Shown: piece after piece, positions 39,032 through 47,655 of the stretch
Layout: each line of letters starts with the position of its first letter
Numbering within the stretch: position 1 is the stretch's first letter
Assembly: GCA_015490805.1 (NCBI GenBank)
Contig: WFXC01000006.1
Span: 62,001 to 126,000, forward strand
From: Candidatus Kapaibacterium sp.
GTDB taxonomy: Bacteria > Bacteroidota > Ignavibacteria > Kapaibacteriales > WFXC01
Length of the DNA stretch: 64,000 nucleotides
Direction: 5' to 3'
Program-made: the position numbers and the translations under genes
Notes under the pieces: generated by a model
Seen by the model: the letters and a program-made list of their open reading frames with translations, nothing else
Told to the model about the DNA's origin: nothing
The model's database searches: none

Positions 39032-39363
39032 AGAAAATTCCACTTTCCAAAATCGCCCATGCTCGAAGTGGTGATAAAGGAAATGCCGCAAACTGTGGCG
39101 TTATTGCTTACCGCAAGGAATGGTACCCCATCTTAGCAGAATACCTGACGGTGGAACGCGTCAAAAAGCATTTCGAAGGAATCTGCCTGGGACCGGTGGA
39201 GCGGTACGAACTGCCGAACTTATGGGCGCTAAACTTCATCCTGCACGATACGCTGGGCGGTGGAGGAACAGTTTCTCTCAAATTAGATGCCCAGGGCAAA
39301 ACCATTGCCTCTGCAATGTTACTGATGGAAATCGAGGTTCCCGATGATTTTCCAGTTGATTAG
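39028..39363 (+). CDS. AtuA C-terminal-domain-like protein
   Basis: 111 residues. The pattern ARSGDKGNAANCGVIAYRKE near 12, then YLTVERVKKHFEG, VERYELPNLWALNFILHD and GGGGTVSLKLDAQGKTIASAML is that of the free-standing domain found at the C-terminus of AtuA. AtuA acts in acyclic terpene utilisation; the free-standing forms often sit beside acyl-CoA metabolism genes. Biochemical role not known. Convergent with pdxH, only 6 bp apart. Confidence 0.75.
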   Translation: MKKIPLSKIAHARSGDKGNAANCGVIAYRKEWYPILAEYLTVERVKKHFEGICLGPVERYELPNLWALNFILHDTLGGGGTVSLKLDAQGKTIASAMLLMEIEVPDDFPVD

Positions 39364-39369
39364 GTCCCC

Positions 39370-40056
39370 TTATGGCGCCAAGCGCTCAATAATCCATCGC
39401 CCTTTTTCCTTCCGATACCGGATCCGATCGTGCAGGCGTGCCTGTCGTCCCTGCCAGAATTCAAACTGCGTTGGAATGATTCGGAAACCACCCCAGTGGG
39501 GTGGAACGGGTACATTGCCACCGCCATAGCGAGCGGCAAGTTTCGCAAAAGCTTTTTCAATTTCAAAGCGACTGGCGATCGGCTGGCTCTGTGGTGAAAC
39601 CCACGCTCCAATGCGGCTTGCAAAAGGACGGGTCTGGAAATATGCTTCTACGATCTCCCGTTCCAGCTCCTCTGCAACCCCTTCAACCCGAACCTGTCGC
39701 TCCAGTTCGGGCCAAAAAAAGACGACAGCCGTATGAGGATTCTGCCGCAATTGTTGCGCTTTCGGACTGTTCAGATTCGTGTAAAATCGCAAACCGTGAT
39801 CCACACCTTTCAGCAACACCATCCGGACAGCAGGCGTTCCATCCGGTTTAACCGTTGCCAGTGCCATCGCATTGGGCTCCCATACCTGCGCCTGTATTGC
39901 TTCATCCAGCCAGCACAAAAATTGTTTCAGTGGATCTGGATCAACCTCCTTTTCGCTCAATCGGGCTTTTTTATACTCCCGTCGCAACTGCTCCAGCCGC
40001 TGTACCAGCACTGCTGGATCAACCTGATCTTTTTTGCGACGCCAAAATTTCCACAT
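39370..40056 (-). CDS. pdxH: Pyridoxine/pyridoxamine 5'-phosphate oxidase
   Basis: 228 residues. It oxidises PNP and PMP to PLP using FMN. FMN contacts RMVLLKGVDHGLRFYTN near 78-95 and RQVRVEG near 125, the QSQPIASR segment near 158 and the substrate-binding VPPHWGGFRIIPTQFEFWQG, then RLHDRIRYR near the C-terminus. Last gene of the secD-to-pdxH run; PLP is the cofactor of serine-pathway aminotransferases, which may explain its place next to serA. Confidence 0.95.
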   Translation of the reverse strand: MWKFWRRKKDQVDPAVLVQRLEQLRREYKKARLSEKEVDPDPLKQFLCWLDEAIQAQVWEPNAMALATVKPDGTPAVRMVLLKGVDHGLRFYTNLNSPKAQQLRQNPHTAVVFFWPELERQVRVEGVAEELEREIVEAYFQTRPFASRIGAWVSPQSQPIASRFEIEKAFAKLAARYGGGNVPVPPHWGGFRIIPTQFEFWQGRQARLHDRIRYRKEKGRWIIERLAP

Positions 40057-40073
40057 CGGCTGCTCCTTACTGC

Positions 40074-41270
40074 TTAGTACAACACGCGAACGCGAATGGT
40101 CGCCTTCACCCGGTGAAGTTCTTCCGGCAATGATGGCTGATAATCCCGATCCACATCCGTGATCACATAGCCAATATCCTCATTAGTGCGCAGGTACTGC
40201 GACAAAATGTTCACGTTATTGCGTGCAAATACAGTGTTCAATTCGGACAAAACGCCCGGAATATTCCGGTGGATATGGATCAGTCGATGGGCATTTTGAA
40301 CTGGTGGCAACTGCACATTGGGAAAATTTACGCTAAGCGTTGTCGTGCCCGTTCGGTAGTAGTCCAACAGCTTCTGTGCCACAAATCGTCCGATGTTCTC
40401 CTGCGCTTCTTCCGTACTCCCACCGATGTGTGGTGTGAGAATCACGTTCGGCAATCCCTGCAATGGACTCTGAAAAGCATCGCTGGAGTTTCGGGGCTCT
40501 TGCGGAAAGACGTCAATCCCTGCGCCTGCCAGCTTCCCTGACACCAGTGCATCATAGAGTGCGTCCAGGTCTACCACATAACCCCGACTCAAATTCAAAA
40601 AAATTGCCCCATCTTTCATTTTCGCAAATTCCTCTCGTCCGATCAAATTATGATTTTCGGGACGTCCATCGACGTGCACCGTTACCACATCAGCAATAGC
40701 AAGGAGTTCATCCAGGGATGAAACCGGCTTCGCATTCCCCAAACTCAGCTTATCAGCGATGTCATAGTAATACACCTCCATCCCTAAATCTTCCGCCAGA
40801 TGTCCTACCTGTGAGCCAATATTGCCATAACCGATGATTCCCAGCTTCTTGCCCCGGGTTTCGTAGCTACCGCGGCTACTCTTTTCCCACCGCCCCTGAT
40901 GCATCTTCAGGATTTTATCGATAACATTTCGGAGCAGCAGCACAATTTCTGCTATCGTGAGCTCGGCAACACTCCGTGCACTGCTATACGGTGCATTAAA
41001 CACAGGAATACCACGGAGCATCGCTTCTTTCAGGGCAATATTGTTGGTACCAATAGAAAACGCTCCGATTGCCAGCAATAATGGCGCCTGTTCCAGCACA
41101 GCATCCGATAGCTGCGTTCGAGATCGGACGCCGACGAACACAGCGTCGTGGATTTCCTTCGCTAACTCCCATGGCTCTAACGCTGAGGGGAATCGCTCGA
41201 CCGTAAATCCTGCCTGTTGGAGGGTTTCAGCAGCCGCCGTGTGAATGTTTTCCAGCAACAAAACTTTCAT
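40074..41270 (-). CDS. serA: D-3-phosphoglycerate dehydrogenase
   Basis: 398 residues, the 400-residue type with one ACT domain. NAD-binding GIIGYGNIGSQVG near 148, catalytic Arg in VHVDGRPENHNLIG near 205-220, LNLSRGYVVD near 230 and the catalytic His in LTPHIGGSTEEAQENI near 285. The C-terminal ACT domain (HRNIPGVLSELNTVFARNNV, near 330) is usually the serine feedback site. First step of serine synthesis; overlaps serB by 4 bp. Confidence 0.95.
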   Translation of the reverse strand: MKVLLLENIHTAAAETLQQAGFTVERFPSALEPWELAKEIHDAVFVGVRSRTQLSDAVLEQAPLLLAIGAFSIGTNNIALKEAMLRGIPVFNAPYSSARSVAELTIAEIVLLLRNVIDKILKMHQGRWEKSSRGSYETRGKKLGIIGYGNIGSQVGHLAEDLGMEVYYYDIADKLSLGNAKPVSSLDELLAIADVVTVHVDGRPENHNLIGREEFAKMKDGAIFLNLSRGYVVDLDALYDALVSGKLAGAGIDVFPQEPRNSSDAFQSPLQGLPNVILTPHIGGSTEEAQENIGRFVAQKLLDYYRTGTTTLSVNFPNVQLPPVQNAHRLIHIHRNIPGVLSELNTVFARNNVNILSQYLRTNEDIGYVITDVDRDYQPSLPEELHRVKATIRVRVLY

Positions 41271-41971
41271 TGACTTTCTTCAGCACATTGTTGCACACCT
41301 TCCATCAGGTGATCAAACGACTCAACAACCCAATCTGCTACGGCGACGACGGGGGGACGTCGAACATTTTCAACAAAAGCCGCAAAGCATTGCGCTATCC
41401 GTGCTTTCCGCAGCTCATAATCGTTATACCCATCCCCAACAACCAAAATCGGTGCGCGTAAATTGAGCTGCTGCGCCAGCCGCACTTTCCCTTCATCACC
41501 AGCAAGAGGAACAGATGGCTCCACTCCGATAATTTTGCCCTGCGCATTTGCAACAAACCGATTTGCGAAAATACGATCGGGCGCAAAACCCAGAGGATGG
41601 AGTACCGGAACGATGAACTCAATGAAACCTCCAGAAAACACATACACATCCCAGTCAGGCTTCAGCAACTGGGAAAGATTACGGAGAAGCGATGGCGTAT
41701 AAAGCTGTCGCAATTGATCGATCAACACTGGCAAGTGATGGGCATACGCCTGGAGCAACTGGATACGCTTCTCCAGTGCTTCGGCAAAAGAAATCTTTCC
41801 CTCCATCGCCGCCTCAGTCAACGCTTTAATCTGCTGATACCGCTCTCGCCGATTGGGAAGTGTTGCCAGGGAAATTTGTGCCAGCAACTCCAGAGACTCC
41901 ACCTGCACCAATGTGCTATCAAAATCCAGAATTAACGTATGAAAGCGCATAGAACCAAGCGCCTGCTTCAT
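41267..41971 (-). CDS. serB: Phosphoserine phosphatase (HAD family)
   Basis: 234 residues. HAD motif I is LDFDSTLVQVES (DxDST is the phosphoserine phosphatase form), motif II VFSGGF near 100, motif III/IV GDEGKVRLAQQL and VVGDGYNDYELRKA near 180. The helical cap carries ERYQQIKALTEAAMEGKISF as in SerB. Last step of serine synthesis. Starts one base after purA and overlaps serA by 4 bp; serC is not in the window. Confidence 0.87.
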   Translation of the reverse strand: MKQALGSMRFHTLILDFDSTLVQVESLELLAQISLATLPNRRERYQQIKALTEAAMEGKISFAEALEKRIQLLQAYAHHLPVLIDQLRQLYTPSLLRNLSQLLKPDWDVYVFSGGFIEFIVPVLHPLGFAPDRIFANRFVANAQGKIIGVEPSVPLAGDEGKVRLAQQLNLRAPILVVGDGYNDYELRKARIAQCFAAFVENVRRPPVVAVADWVVESFDHLMEGVQQCAEESQ

Positions 41972-41972
41972 T

Positions 41973-43247
41973 TTATAGTGTCCGAAATACGATATCCTGT
42001 CGGTTCGGACTGGTAGAAATCATCCGAATCGGTACTTGCAAAAATTCCTCGATAAAGCCCACATACCGTTGCGCTTGTACCGGTAGTTGATCAAACCGCC
42101 GAATTCCCTGGAGGGAAGTTTTCCATCCCGGTAAAGTGGTGTACTCCGGTACCACTCGCTCCAGTGTCGGTGGATCAACAGGGAAGCTCTTTACAATTTC
42201 TCCATCGATCCGATAAGCTGTTGCCACCGGAATCTCCGAAAAGGTACTCAGAACATCCAATTTCGTTAACGCAATGCTTGTAAATCCATTCACCATTGTC
42301 GAATATCGCAAAGCTACCAGATCCAGCCAGCCGCAGCGGCGCGGTCGCCCTGTTGTTGCTCCAAATTCCTGTCCCTGCTGCCGTAGCCGATCCCCAACTG
42401 CTCCTGTCTGCTCAGTTGGGAAGGGACCATTGCCAACCCGGGTTGTGTACGCTTTGACAATACCTATAATCTCGGTAATAGCCGTTGGGGGAATTCCAAC
42501 TCCCGTACATGCACCACCACTGGTAGGATTGGAGCTGGTCACGTACGGATAGGTTCCGTGATCCACATCTAACAAAGCACCTTGAGCACCTTCCAGCAGA
42601 ATATTTTTCCCATCTGTTATTGCCTGATGCAATAAACCAGTAATGTCCCCAACATACGGATCGATCTTTTTGTCAAATGCCAGATACTCCTGCACCATCG
42701 TTTCAACATCAAAATTGGGCGTAATGCCGTAGTATTGCTGCAACAATGCTGTTTTCTCAGCAATATTTTTGCGCAGCTTCTGTTCCAGATGATGAGGATC
42801 CAGAAGATCCACGATGCGAATGCCTGTACGGTTGATTTTATCTGCATAGGCAGGTCCAATTCCACGACCGGTTGTACCAATACTCTGCCGCTGCTCATTC
42901 GCCGCATCCAGCGCCTTATGGTATGGCATAATAACGTGGGCTTTGTGGCTGATATAAAGGCGGCCTTCAATTGGTATTCCGTGTTCCTGCAGCATTGCAA
43001 TTTCTTCCAGCAGCGCAACGGGATCCACCACCACCCCATTGCCAATGACGCAAATGGGTTTAGCATGCAAAATCCCTGCTGGAATTAAATGCAAAATATA
43101 CTGCTGGTTTCCCACAACGATAGTATGCCCCGCGTTAGCGCCCCCCTGATAGCGAGCAACGATGTCAGCGTTCTCACTGAGCACATCCACAATTTTGCCT
43201 TTGCCTTCATCTCCCCATTGGGCACCGACAACAACGGTGACAGCCAT
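41973..43247 (-). CDS. purA: Adenylosuccinate synthetase
   Basis: 424 residues. Joins IMP and aspartate with GTP on the way to AMP. The GTP loop GAQWGDEGKGKIVDVL near 8, GGANAGHTIV near 36, IMP-binding GTTGRGIGPAYADK near 125 and LDVLSTFSEIPV near 325 are intact, with the aspartate loop TTGRPRRCGWLD near 295. Part of the tight secD-to-pdxH run. Confidence 0.97.
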   Translation of the reverse strand: MAVTVVVGAQWGDEGKGKIVDVLSENADIVARYQGGANAGHTIVVGNQQYILHLIPAGILHAKPICVIGNGVVVDPVALLEEIAMLQEHGIPIEGRLYISHKAHVIMPYHKALDAANEQRQSIGTTGRGIGPAYADKINRTGIRIVDLLDPHHLEQKLRKNIAEKTALLQQYYGITPNFDVETMVQEYLAFDKKIDPYVGDITGLLHQAITDGKNILLEGAQGALLDVDHGTYPYVTSSNPTSGGACTGVGIPPTAITEIIGIVKAYTTRVGNGPFPTEQTGAVGDRLRQQGQEFGATTGRPRRCGWLDLVALRYSTMVNGFTSIALTKLDVLSTFSEIPVATAYRIDGEIVKSFPVDPPTLERVVPEYTTLPGWKTSLQGIRRFDQLPVQAQRYVGFIEEFLQVPIRMISTSPNRQDIVFRTL

Positions 43248-43259
43248 TCGGGTGTCCGC

Positions 43260-43646
43260 TTATTGCTCCTGTTGGCTGAAATACTTGAGCGCTTCCTCCA
43301 CGGAAGGAAATTGCTGAAAGACGCGATCCAGGTGGGTAATAACCAGAAGCCGCTGTATTTTCTCCGGAACTGCCGCCAACGCCAGCTCTGCCCCGAACTT
43401 GCGGACCGTCGTCAAACTACTGACCAACATTCCCAATCCGGAGCTATTCATTACTTCCACAGAGGACAAATCAACGATGAAGCCTCGCTTCCCCTGCTCA
43501 ACGAATTCCCGAATTCTGGTGGTAAACTCCACTGCCTGGACACCTCCGAAAACGTGCGGTTCTAAGGCAATAATCAGAACAGCCGGTTGATCTTTGACCT
43601 CTGTAAACTCCACGGTATTGTCCTTACGTTGCTGTTGCTGCGACAA
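43260..43646 (-). CDS. STAS-domain anti-sigma-factor antagonist-like protein
   Basis: 128 residues with a single STAS domain. The segment VDLSSVEVMNSSGLGMLVSS near 58 contains the Ser phosphorylated in SpoIIAA/RsbV-type antagonists. The Gln-rich first ten residues overlap secF by 23 bp; a GTG at 43613 could be the true start. No anti-sigma kinase or PP2C phosphatase gene is in the window, so the partner is elsewhere. Confidence 0.85.
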   Translation of the reverse strand: MSQQQQRKDNTVEFTEVKDQPAVLIIALEPHVFGGVQAVEFTTRIREFVEQGKRGFIVDLSSVEVMNSSGLGMLVSSLTTVRKFGAELALAAVPEKIQRLLVITHLDRVFQQFPSVEEALKYFSQQEQ

Positions 43647-44559
43647 CTTTCTTCTTTGCTTTTCGCCGCTCAGTGTACCAAATTGTCAGCGCACTGGCAA
43701 CATAAATGGAAGAATACGTTCCAACGATGATCCCCAGCAACATAATAAAGGCAAAACCCTGGAGAACCGCTCCGCCGAACAACGTCAACACGAGCAAGAC
43801 CAGAAATGTTGTCAGCGAAGTATTCACCGTTCGACTCAGTGTTTGATTAATGCTCATATTCATCAATTGCACCAGTGGTATTCCTCGATGGATTTCCCGA
43901 TTCTCCCGAATACGGTCAAAGATCACAACGGTATCGTTAATCGAAAATCCCAGTACTGTGAGCACAGCCGCAATGGTACTTTGATTGACTTCTAAGGAAA
44001 CAAGTCCCAACTGTCCAGCGATGACCGCCCAAGTAAAAGCGATAACAACATCATGCACCAGCGCCAACACCGCTCCCAGCGCAAAGGCAAATTCAAACCG
44101 CAATGAAACATAGAGCAAAATTGCCAGCACCGCCAGAATCAGGGCAATGAGTGCATCGGTTCGTAATTCTTTTCCCACCTTGGGACCAATAACATCGGCT
44201 TTGAGCACAGTTACTGTTAGATCTGGAAATTGCTTTTGAAATGCATCCTGCAACTTTGCGGCAATGTCCCCCGCTCCTTTTGCTTGCTGCACCCGGATGA
44301 GAAACTGATTAGGAGCCCCGTAGGTTTTAATCTCACTGCGGGCAAATTCCGTTTGTGCGACTACTGCCCGAACCTGTGCAATATCCAGTGGTTTTGAGAA
44401 TCGTAACGCAATTTCCGTCCCACCTGTAAAGTCAATTCCAAATGGAATGCCCAAAATCGCCACTCCCAAAACACCAATTGCCATCAATGCAAATGAGACA
44501 TACTTAAAAAAATGCCGCTTGCCCAGAAAATCGATTTTCGGATCGCGAAAAAATTCCAT
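43624..44559 (-). CDS. secF: Protein-export membrane protein SecF
   Basis: 311 residues, six membrane helices of the RND type. GIPFGIDFTGGTEIALRFSK near 40, then VIAFTWAVIAGQLG and GFSINDTVVIFDRIRENR near 210 are SecF signatures. Works with SecD to drive late export steps using the proton or sodium gradient. Starts 18 bp after secD. Confidence 0.95.
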   Translation of the reverse strand: MEFFRDPKIDFLGKRHFFKYVSFALMAIGVLGVAILGIPFGIDFTGGTEIALRFSKPLDIAQVRAVVAQTEFARSEIKTYGAPNQFLIRVQQAKGAGDIAAKLQDAFQKQFPDLTVTVLKADVIGPKVGKELRTDALIALILAVLAILLYVSLRFEFAFALGAVLALVHDVVIAFTWAVIAGQLGLVSLEVNQSTIAAVLTVLGFSINDTVVIFDRIRENREIHRGIPLVQLMNMSINQTLSRTVNTSLTTFLVLLVLTLFGGAVLQGFAFIMLLGIIVGTYSSIYVASALTIWYTERRKAKKKVVAATAT

Positions 44560-44577
44560 CCTTTTCTACCCTTCAAT

Positions 44578-46626
44578 TTACTTCGCGGCTGCAACTTTTG
44601 GTTGTCCAAGGTTAATTGTTTGGACGCCCCGTGCCAGAAGAATCTGAAAGATAGAGCGTCCAACCACCAGCACGGTAAAGAGCGTCATTACAATACCAAT
44701 CATCAGAGTAACGGCAAATCCCTGAATAGGACCCGATCCAAAGTAAAACAGGATCAAGCCACTGATAAAGGTTGTGATATTGGAGTCCAGAATTGCACTC
44801 AACGCTTTCCGGAAACCTTCATCGATAGCAGCTCGAATGGTTCGCCCTTTATAGAGTTCTTCTCGCGCCCGTTCGTAAATCAGAATATTCGCATCCACTG
44901 CCATTCCAATCGTCAGAATAAGTCCTGCAATACCCGGCAACGTCAGGGTTCCACCAAAGGCTGCCAGCATTGCAAGGACCAGCAAGAGATTCAAAAAGAG
45001 CGTGAGATCTGCAATGATACCGGCAAACGAGTAATAGACCACCATAAAGAGTATCACCAACGCTAAGGCTATCAAGCTGGCAGTTAACCCTCGGCGGATA
45101 GAGTCTTCACCCAACGATGGTCCTACTACCCGCTCCTCGATAATTTTCACCGGTGCTTTTAGCGCCCCTGCTTTCAACACAATCTCCAGCAATCGGGCTT
45201 CTTGAATCGATGCCAATCCAGTAATCTGGGATCGCCCGCCCGTAATGCGAGTCTGCACTACTGGAGCAGAATATACTCGCCCATCCAGCACAATCGCTAT
45301 TCGCTTCCCAACATTCGCACCCGTGATCCGTGCCCAGCGTTCTGCTCCATCTGCATTCATCGTCATCAACACAATCGGCGAGTTTGTCGTAGGATCGAAT
45401 GTTGCCCGAGCATCAACAATAACTTCCCCTGTGAGCTCTGGCTCTGCTTTGAGCACGTAGAACGGGTACACTCGCTGCGGCGATCCTTCCGTCTCTGCCC
45501 GTGGCTTAGCTGCAAGGGCGATCATATAATCCGTACCAATAATCCGCATCACATCGGGGCGCTGGAGGATTGCCTCGAATTGCGGGATGTTCGACTCCAG
45601 AATTTCAAAATAGTATTCCCCTTCGGGAAAATTTTTCCGGACATAATCAATGGGCACATATTGGTTGTTTTCCCGGTCAATATAGTAGGTAACAAACAGA
45701 GAAGTAAAGGGATGATCACGCTGATACGCCTCACGCGCTTCTTCTTCGGATAGCCCTGCGTACGGATTTGTTGTATCACTCTGGGTGATCGTATCAGCCT
45801 TCGCCGTATCGGCACGCTGTCCTGTAGTATCTACCTGTTTCTGCACAGTAACGGTTCCTTCTTGCGAACCCGTATCGGCTGGTTCCTTAGCTGCCTGCTC
45901 CAGACGCAACAATTCATCAACCTGAGCAAAAGCCTGGACAATTTCAACATTTTGCCGCAGCAGATGGAATTCCAACCGGGCTGTAGTCTGGAGCAACTGC
46001 CGTACTTCCTTTTCATTCGTTACACCCGGAAGCTCCAGCACGATGCGCCGCCCTCCCTGCTTCTGAATCGATGGTTCACTAACCCCATATTTATCAATCC
46101 GCTGGCGGATGATTTCCATCGCCTGATCCACCGCATCCTCAATATTCTGCTCCAGCCGCTCAATAATATCCTCCTCAGTAAGATCTCGCACATCGCCAAA
46201 CTCAAAGTATGAAAAGAGCGTTCGTCCTTTTGGGCGAGCGATCTGGTCAAAGTACCGCAGGAAGATGTCCAGTACTGGCTCATCACTCTGCTCAGTCTCT
46301 TGCTGAGTCCTCCGCATTACCTCCCGGAACACCTCATCGATAGCATCCCGCTGCGCGGATTCTTCCAAAAGGCGGAGTACATCCACCTCGAGGGTAATGT
46401 ACATACCGCCGCGCAGATCCAATCCTAACTTCAGCCGGCGGAGTTTCAACTCTCGCAACGTCTCGCCATACTCCTTCTCGAATTGTGCCAGTGCTGCACT
46501 ATCCTGCGCCAACTGTTCCTTTTCTTTTTCCAATTCCCACGCCCGATATGTCGGATACAGCAACCAGATTGCTGCAATGATTGGAAAGATTATCACCACG
46601 TATGTCCCAAAACCTATCTTCCGCAA
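44578..46626 (-). CDS. secD: Protein translocase subunit SecD (TTG start)
   Basis: 682 residues from TTG 46626 (TTG CGG AAG ATA GGT), preceded by AGAAGGGGA. The next upstream in-frame TTG at 46662 gives an unlikely hydrophilic N-terminus, and there is no ATG. LRLGLDLRGGMYITLEVDV near 60, the periplasmic P1 region with KYGVSEPSIQKQGGRRIVLELPG near 180, and the C-terminal helices LTIGMAVDANILIYERAREEL near 575. A polar Thr/Asp/Gln-rich insert near 255-300 is longer than in enterobacteria. Confidence 0.93.
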   Translation of the reverse strand: MRKIGFGTYVVIIFPIIAAIWLLYPTYRAWELEKEKEQLAQDSAALAQFEKEYGETLRELKLRRLKLGLDLRGGMYITLEVDVLRLLEESAQRDAIDEVFREVMRRTQQETEQSDEPVLDIFLRYFDQIARPKGRTLFSYFEFGDVRDLTEEDIIERLEQNIEDAVDQAMEIIRQRIDKYGVSEPSIQKQGGRRIVLELPGVTNEKEVRQLLQTTARLEFHLLRQNVEIVQAFAQVDELLRLEQAAKEPADTGSQEGTVTVQKQVDTTGQRADTAKADTITQSDTTNPYAGLSEEEAREAYQRDHPFTSLFVTYYIDRENNQYVPIDYVRKNFPEGEYYFEILESNIPQFEAILQRPDVMRIIGTDYMIALAAKPRAETEGSPQRVYPFYVLKAEPELTGEVIVDARATFDPTTNSPIVLMTMNADGAERWARITGANVGKRIAIVLDGRVYSAPVVQTRITGGRSQITGLASIQEARLLEIVLKAGALKAPVKIIEERVVGPSLGEDSIRRGLTASLIALALVILFMVVYYSFAGIIADLTLFLNLLLVLAMLAAFGGTLTLPGIAGLILTIGMAVDANILIYERAREELYKGRTIRAAIDEGFRKALSAILDSNITTFISGLILFYFGSGPIQGFAVTLMIGIVMTLFTVLVVGRSIFQILLARGVQTINLGQPKVAAAK

Positions 46627-46761
46627 GAGAGTCCCCTTCTCGCTGAATTTACAGACTTGCAAATTTACGAAAAGATTTACAATCTACAGAATTTTGCGGA
46701 AAGAAGAAACAGGAGAAGTCTCGGAGGAAGATCTCTTATCTGCGGTATGCTTGCCTGATCA

Positions 46762-47655
46762 TTAAGATCTTTTTCCGGAAAGTCTTCGTCGCCGTACGCA
46801 ACGCTGCTCTCCCGGCGCTCGCTGATTGACTGAGTCTTTGGGCACCCAGCATCCGAATCCTGCGGAATTTTTCTCTCCCAGCCCACAGTCATAGGCAACC
46901 TGAATCAACTCAGGACTTCCCTTCAGATGGATCGGTGCCCGGAAACCCTTTATTGCGATCACCCGATAGCTGCCATCTGGCTGTCGATCAAAAAACCGTC
47001 GTAAGACAGTCACAGCTGGAGATTCCGCTCCTCCCTTTCGCTCTACATACTCGCGGTCCACGGTAATGGTAATATCCAGATCGGTTGATTCCCGTTGATG
47101 GAGGGTGCTGTACTTGTATTGCAGATTCTTGCGCAACTGTTCGGGAACTCGCGGATCCAGCGCCCGAAGATACTCGGTACTGCCGTCGGGTCGGAGCAGC
47201 GAAACCACCACTGGCGAAAGCAGGATCGCTGTTGTGCTGCCAGCGCTGAAGTCTTCCGGCTTCAAAACCTCAATTCTCTGAATCCTGAACTCTGCCTTAG
47301 CCGCTTCCGGGATTACGATTGGGAGTTTGTTGTTCTTTTTAAAAAACCCGGTGACCAGCAATGTTAACAGCCGGTCCTCCAGCGGCGAACTGAAATACAG
47401 ATACAACCGCTGCCGCTTGCGAATGACATATCCAATATCAGTTTGATCCCGTTTGCGCAGCGGATGCAAATCCGAGAAAACAAAAAATTTATACCGGCGG
47501 TTGTGATGTGCCTGATATCCATCTTCGTGCAAGAACGTTGCATAACCCGGATCGGCTTCCTGGAGGCAACGATAAAACGCCGCCTGCAAAGCATATTGAT
47601 AATTCCACGGCAGAATCTGATCCCGCACTGATTCAAAGGTAATCCGAAATCGCAT
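46762..47655 (-). CDS. cas6: CRISPR-associated endoribonuclease Cas6
   Basis: 297 residues from ATG 47655, which shares TGATG with the previous gene. Cas6 cuts CRISPR precursor RNA within the repeats. The N-terminal RAMP strand RFRITFE, WNYQYALQAAFYRCL, then FLHEDGYQAHHNRRYKFFVF near 42-60 (candidate catalytic His/Tyr) and the C-terminal glycine-rich YDCGLGEKNSAGFGCW near 255-270 match Cas6. An additional 25-residue basic tail (QRCVRRRRLSGKRS) follows. Context: CARF-HEPN genes upstream, but no effector genes and no array in the window. Confidence 0.88.
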   Translation of the reverse strand: MRFRITFESVRDQILPWNYQYALQAAFYRCLQEADPGYATFLHEDGYQAHHNRRYKFFVFSDLHPLRKRDQTDIGYVIRKRQRLYLYFSSPLEDRLLTLLVTGFFKKNNKLPIVIPEAAKAEFRIQRIEVLKPEDFSAGSTTAILLSPVVVSLLRPDGSTEYLRALDPRVPEQLRKNLQYKYSTLHQRESTDLDITITVDREYVERKGGAESPAVTVLRRFFDRQPDGSYRVIAIKGFRAPIHLKGSPELIQVAYDCGLGEKNSAGFGCWVPKDSVNQRAPGEQRCVRRRRLSGKRS

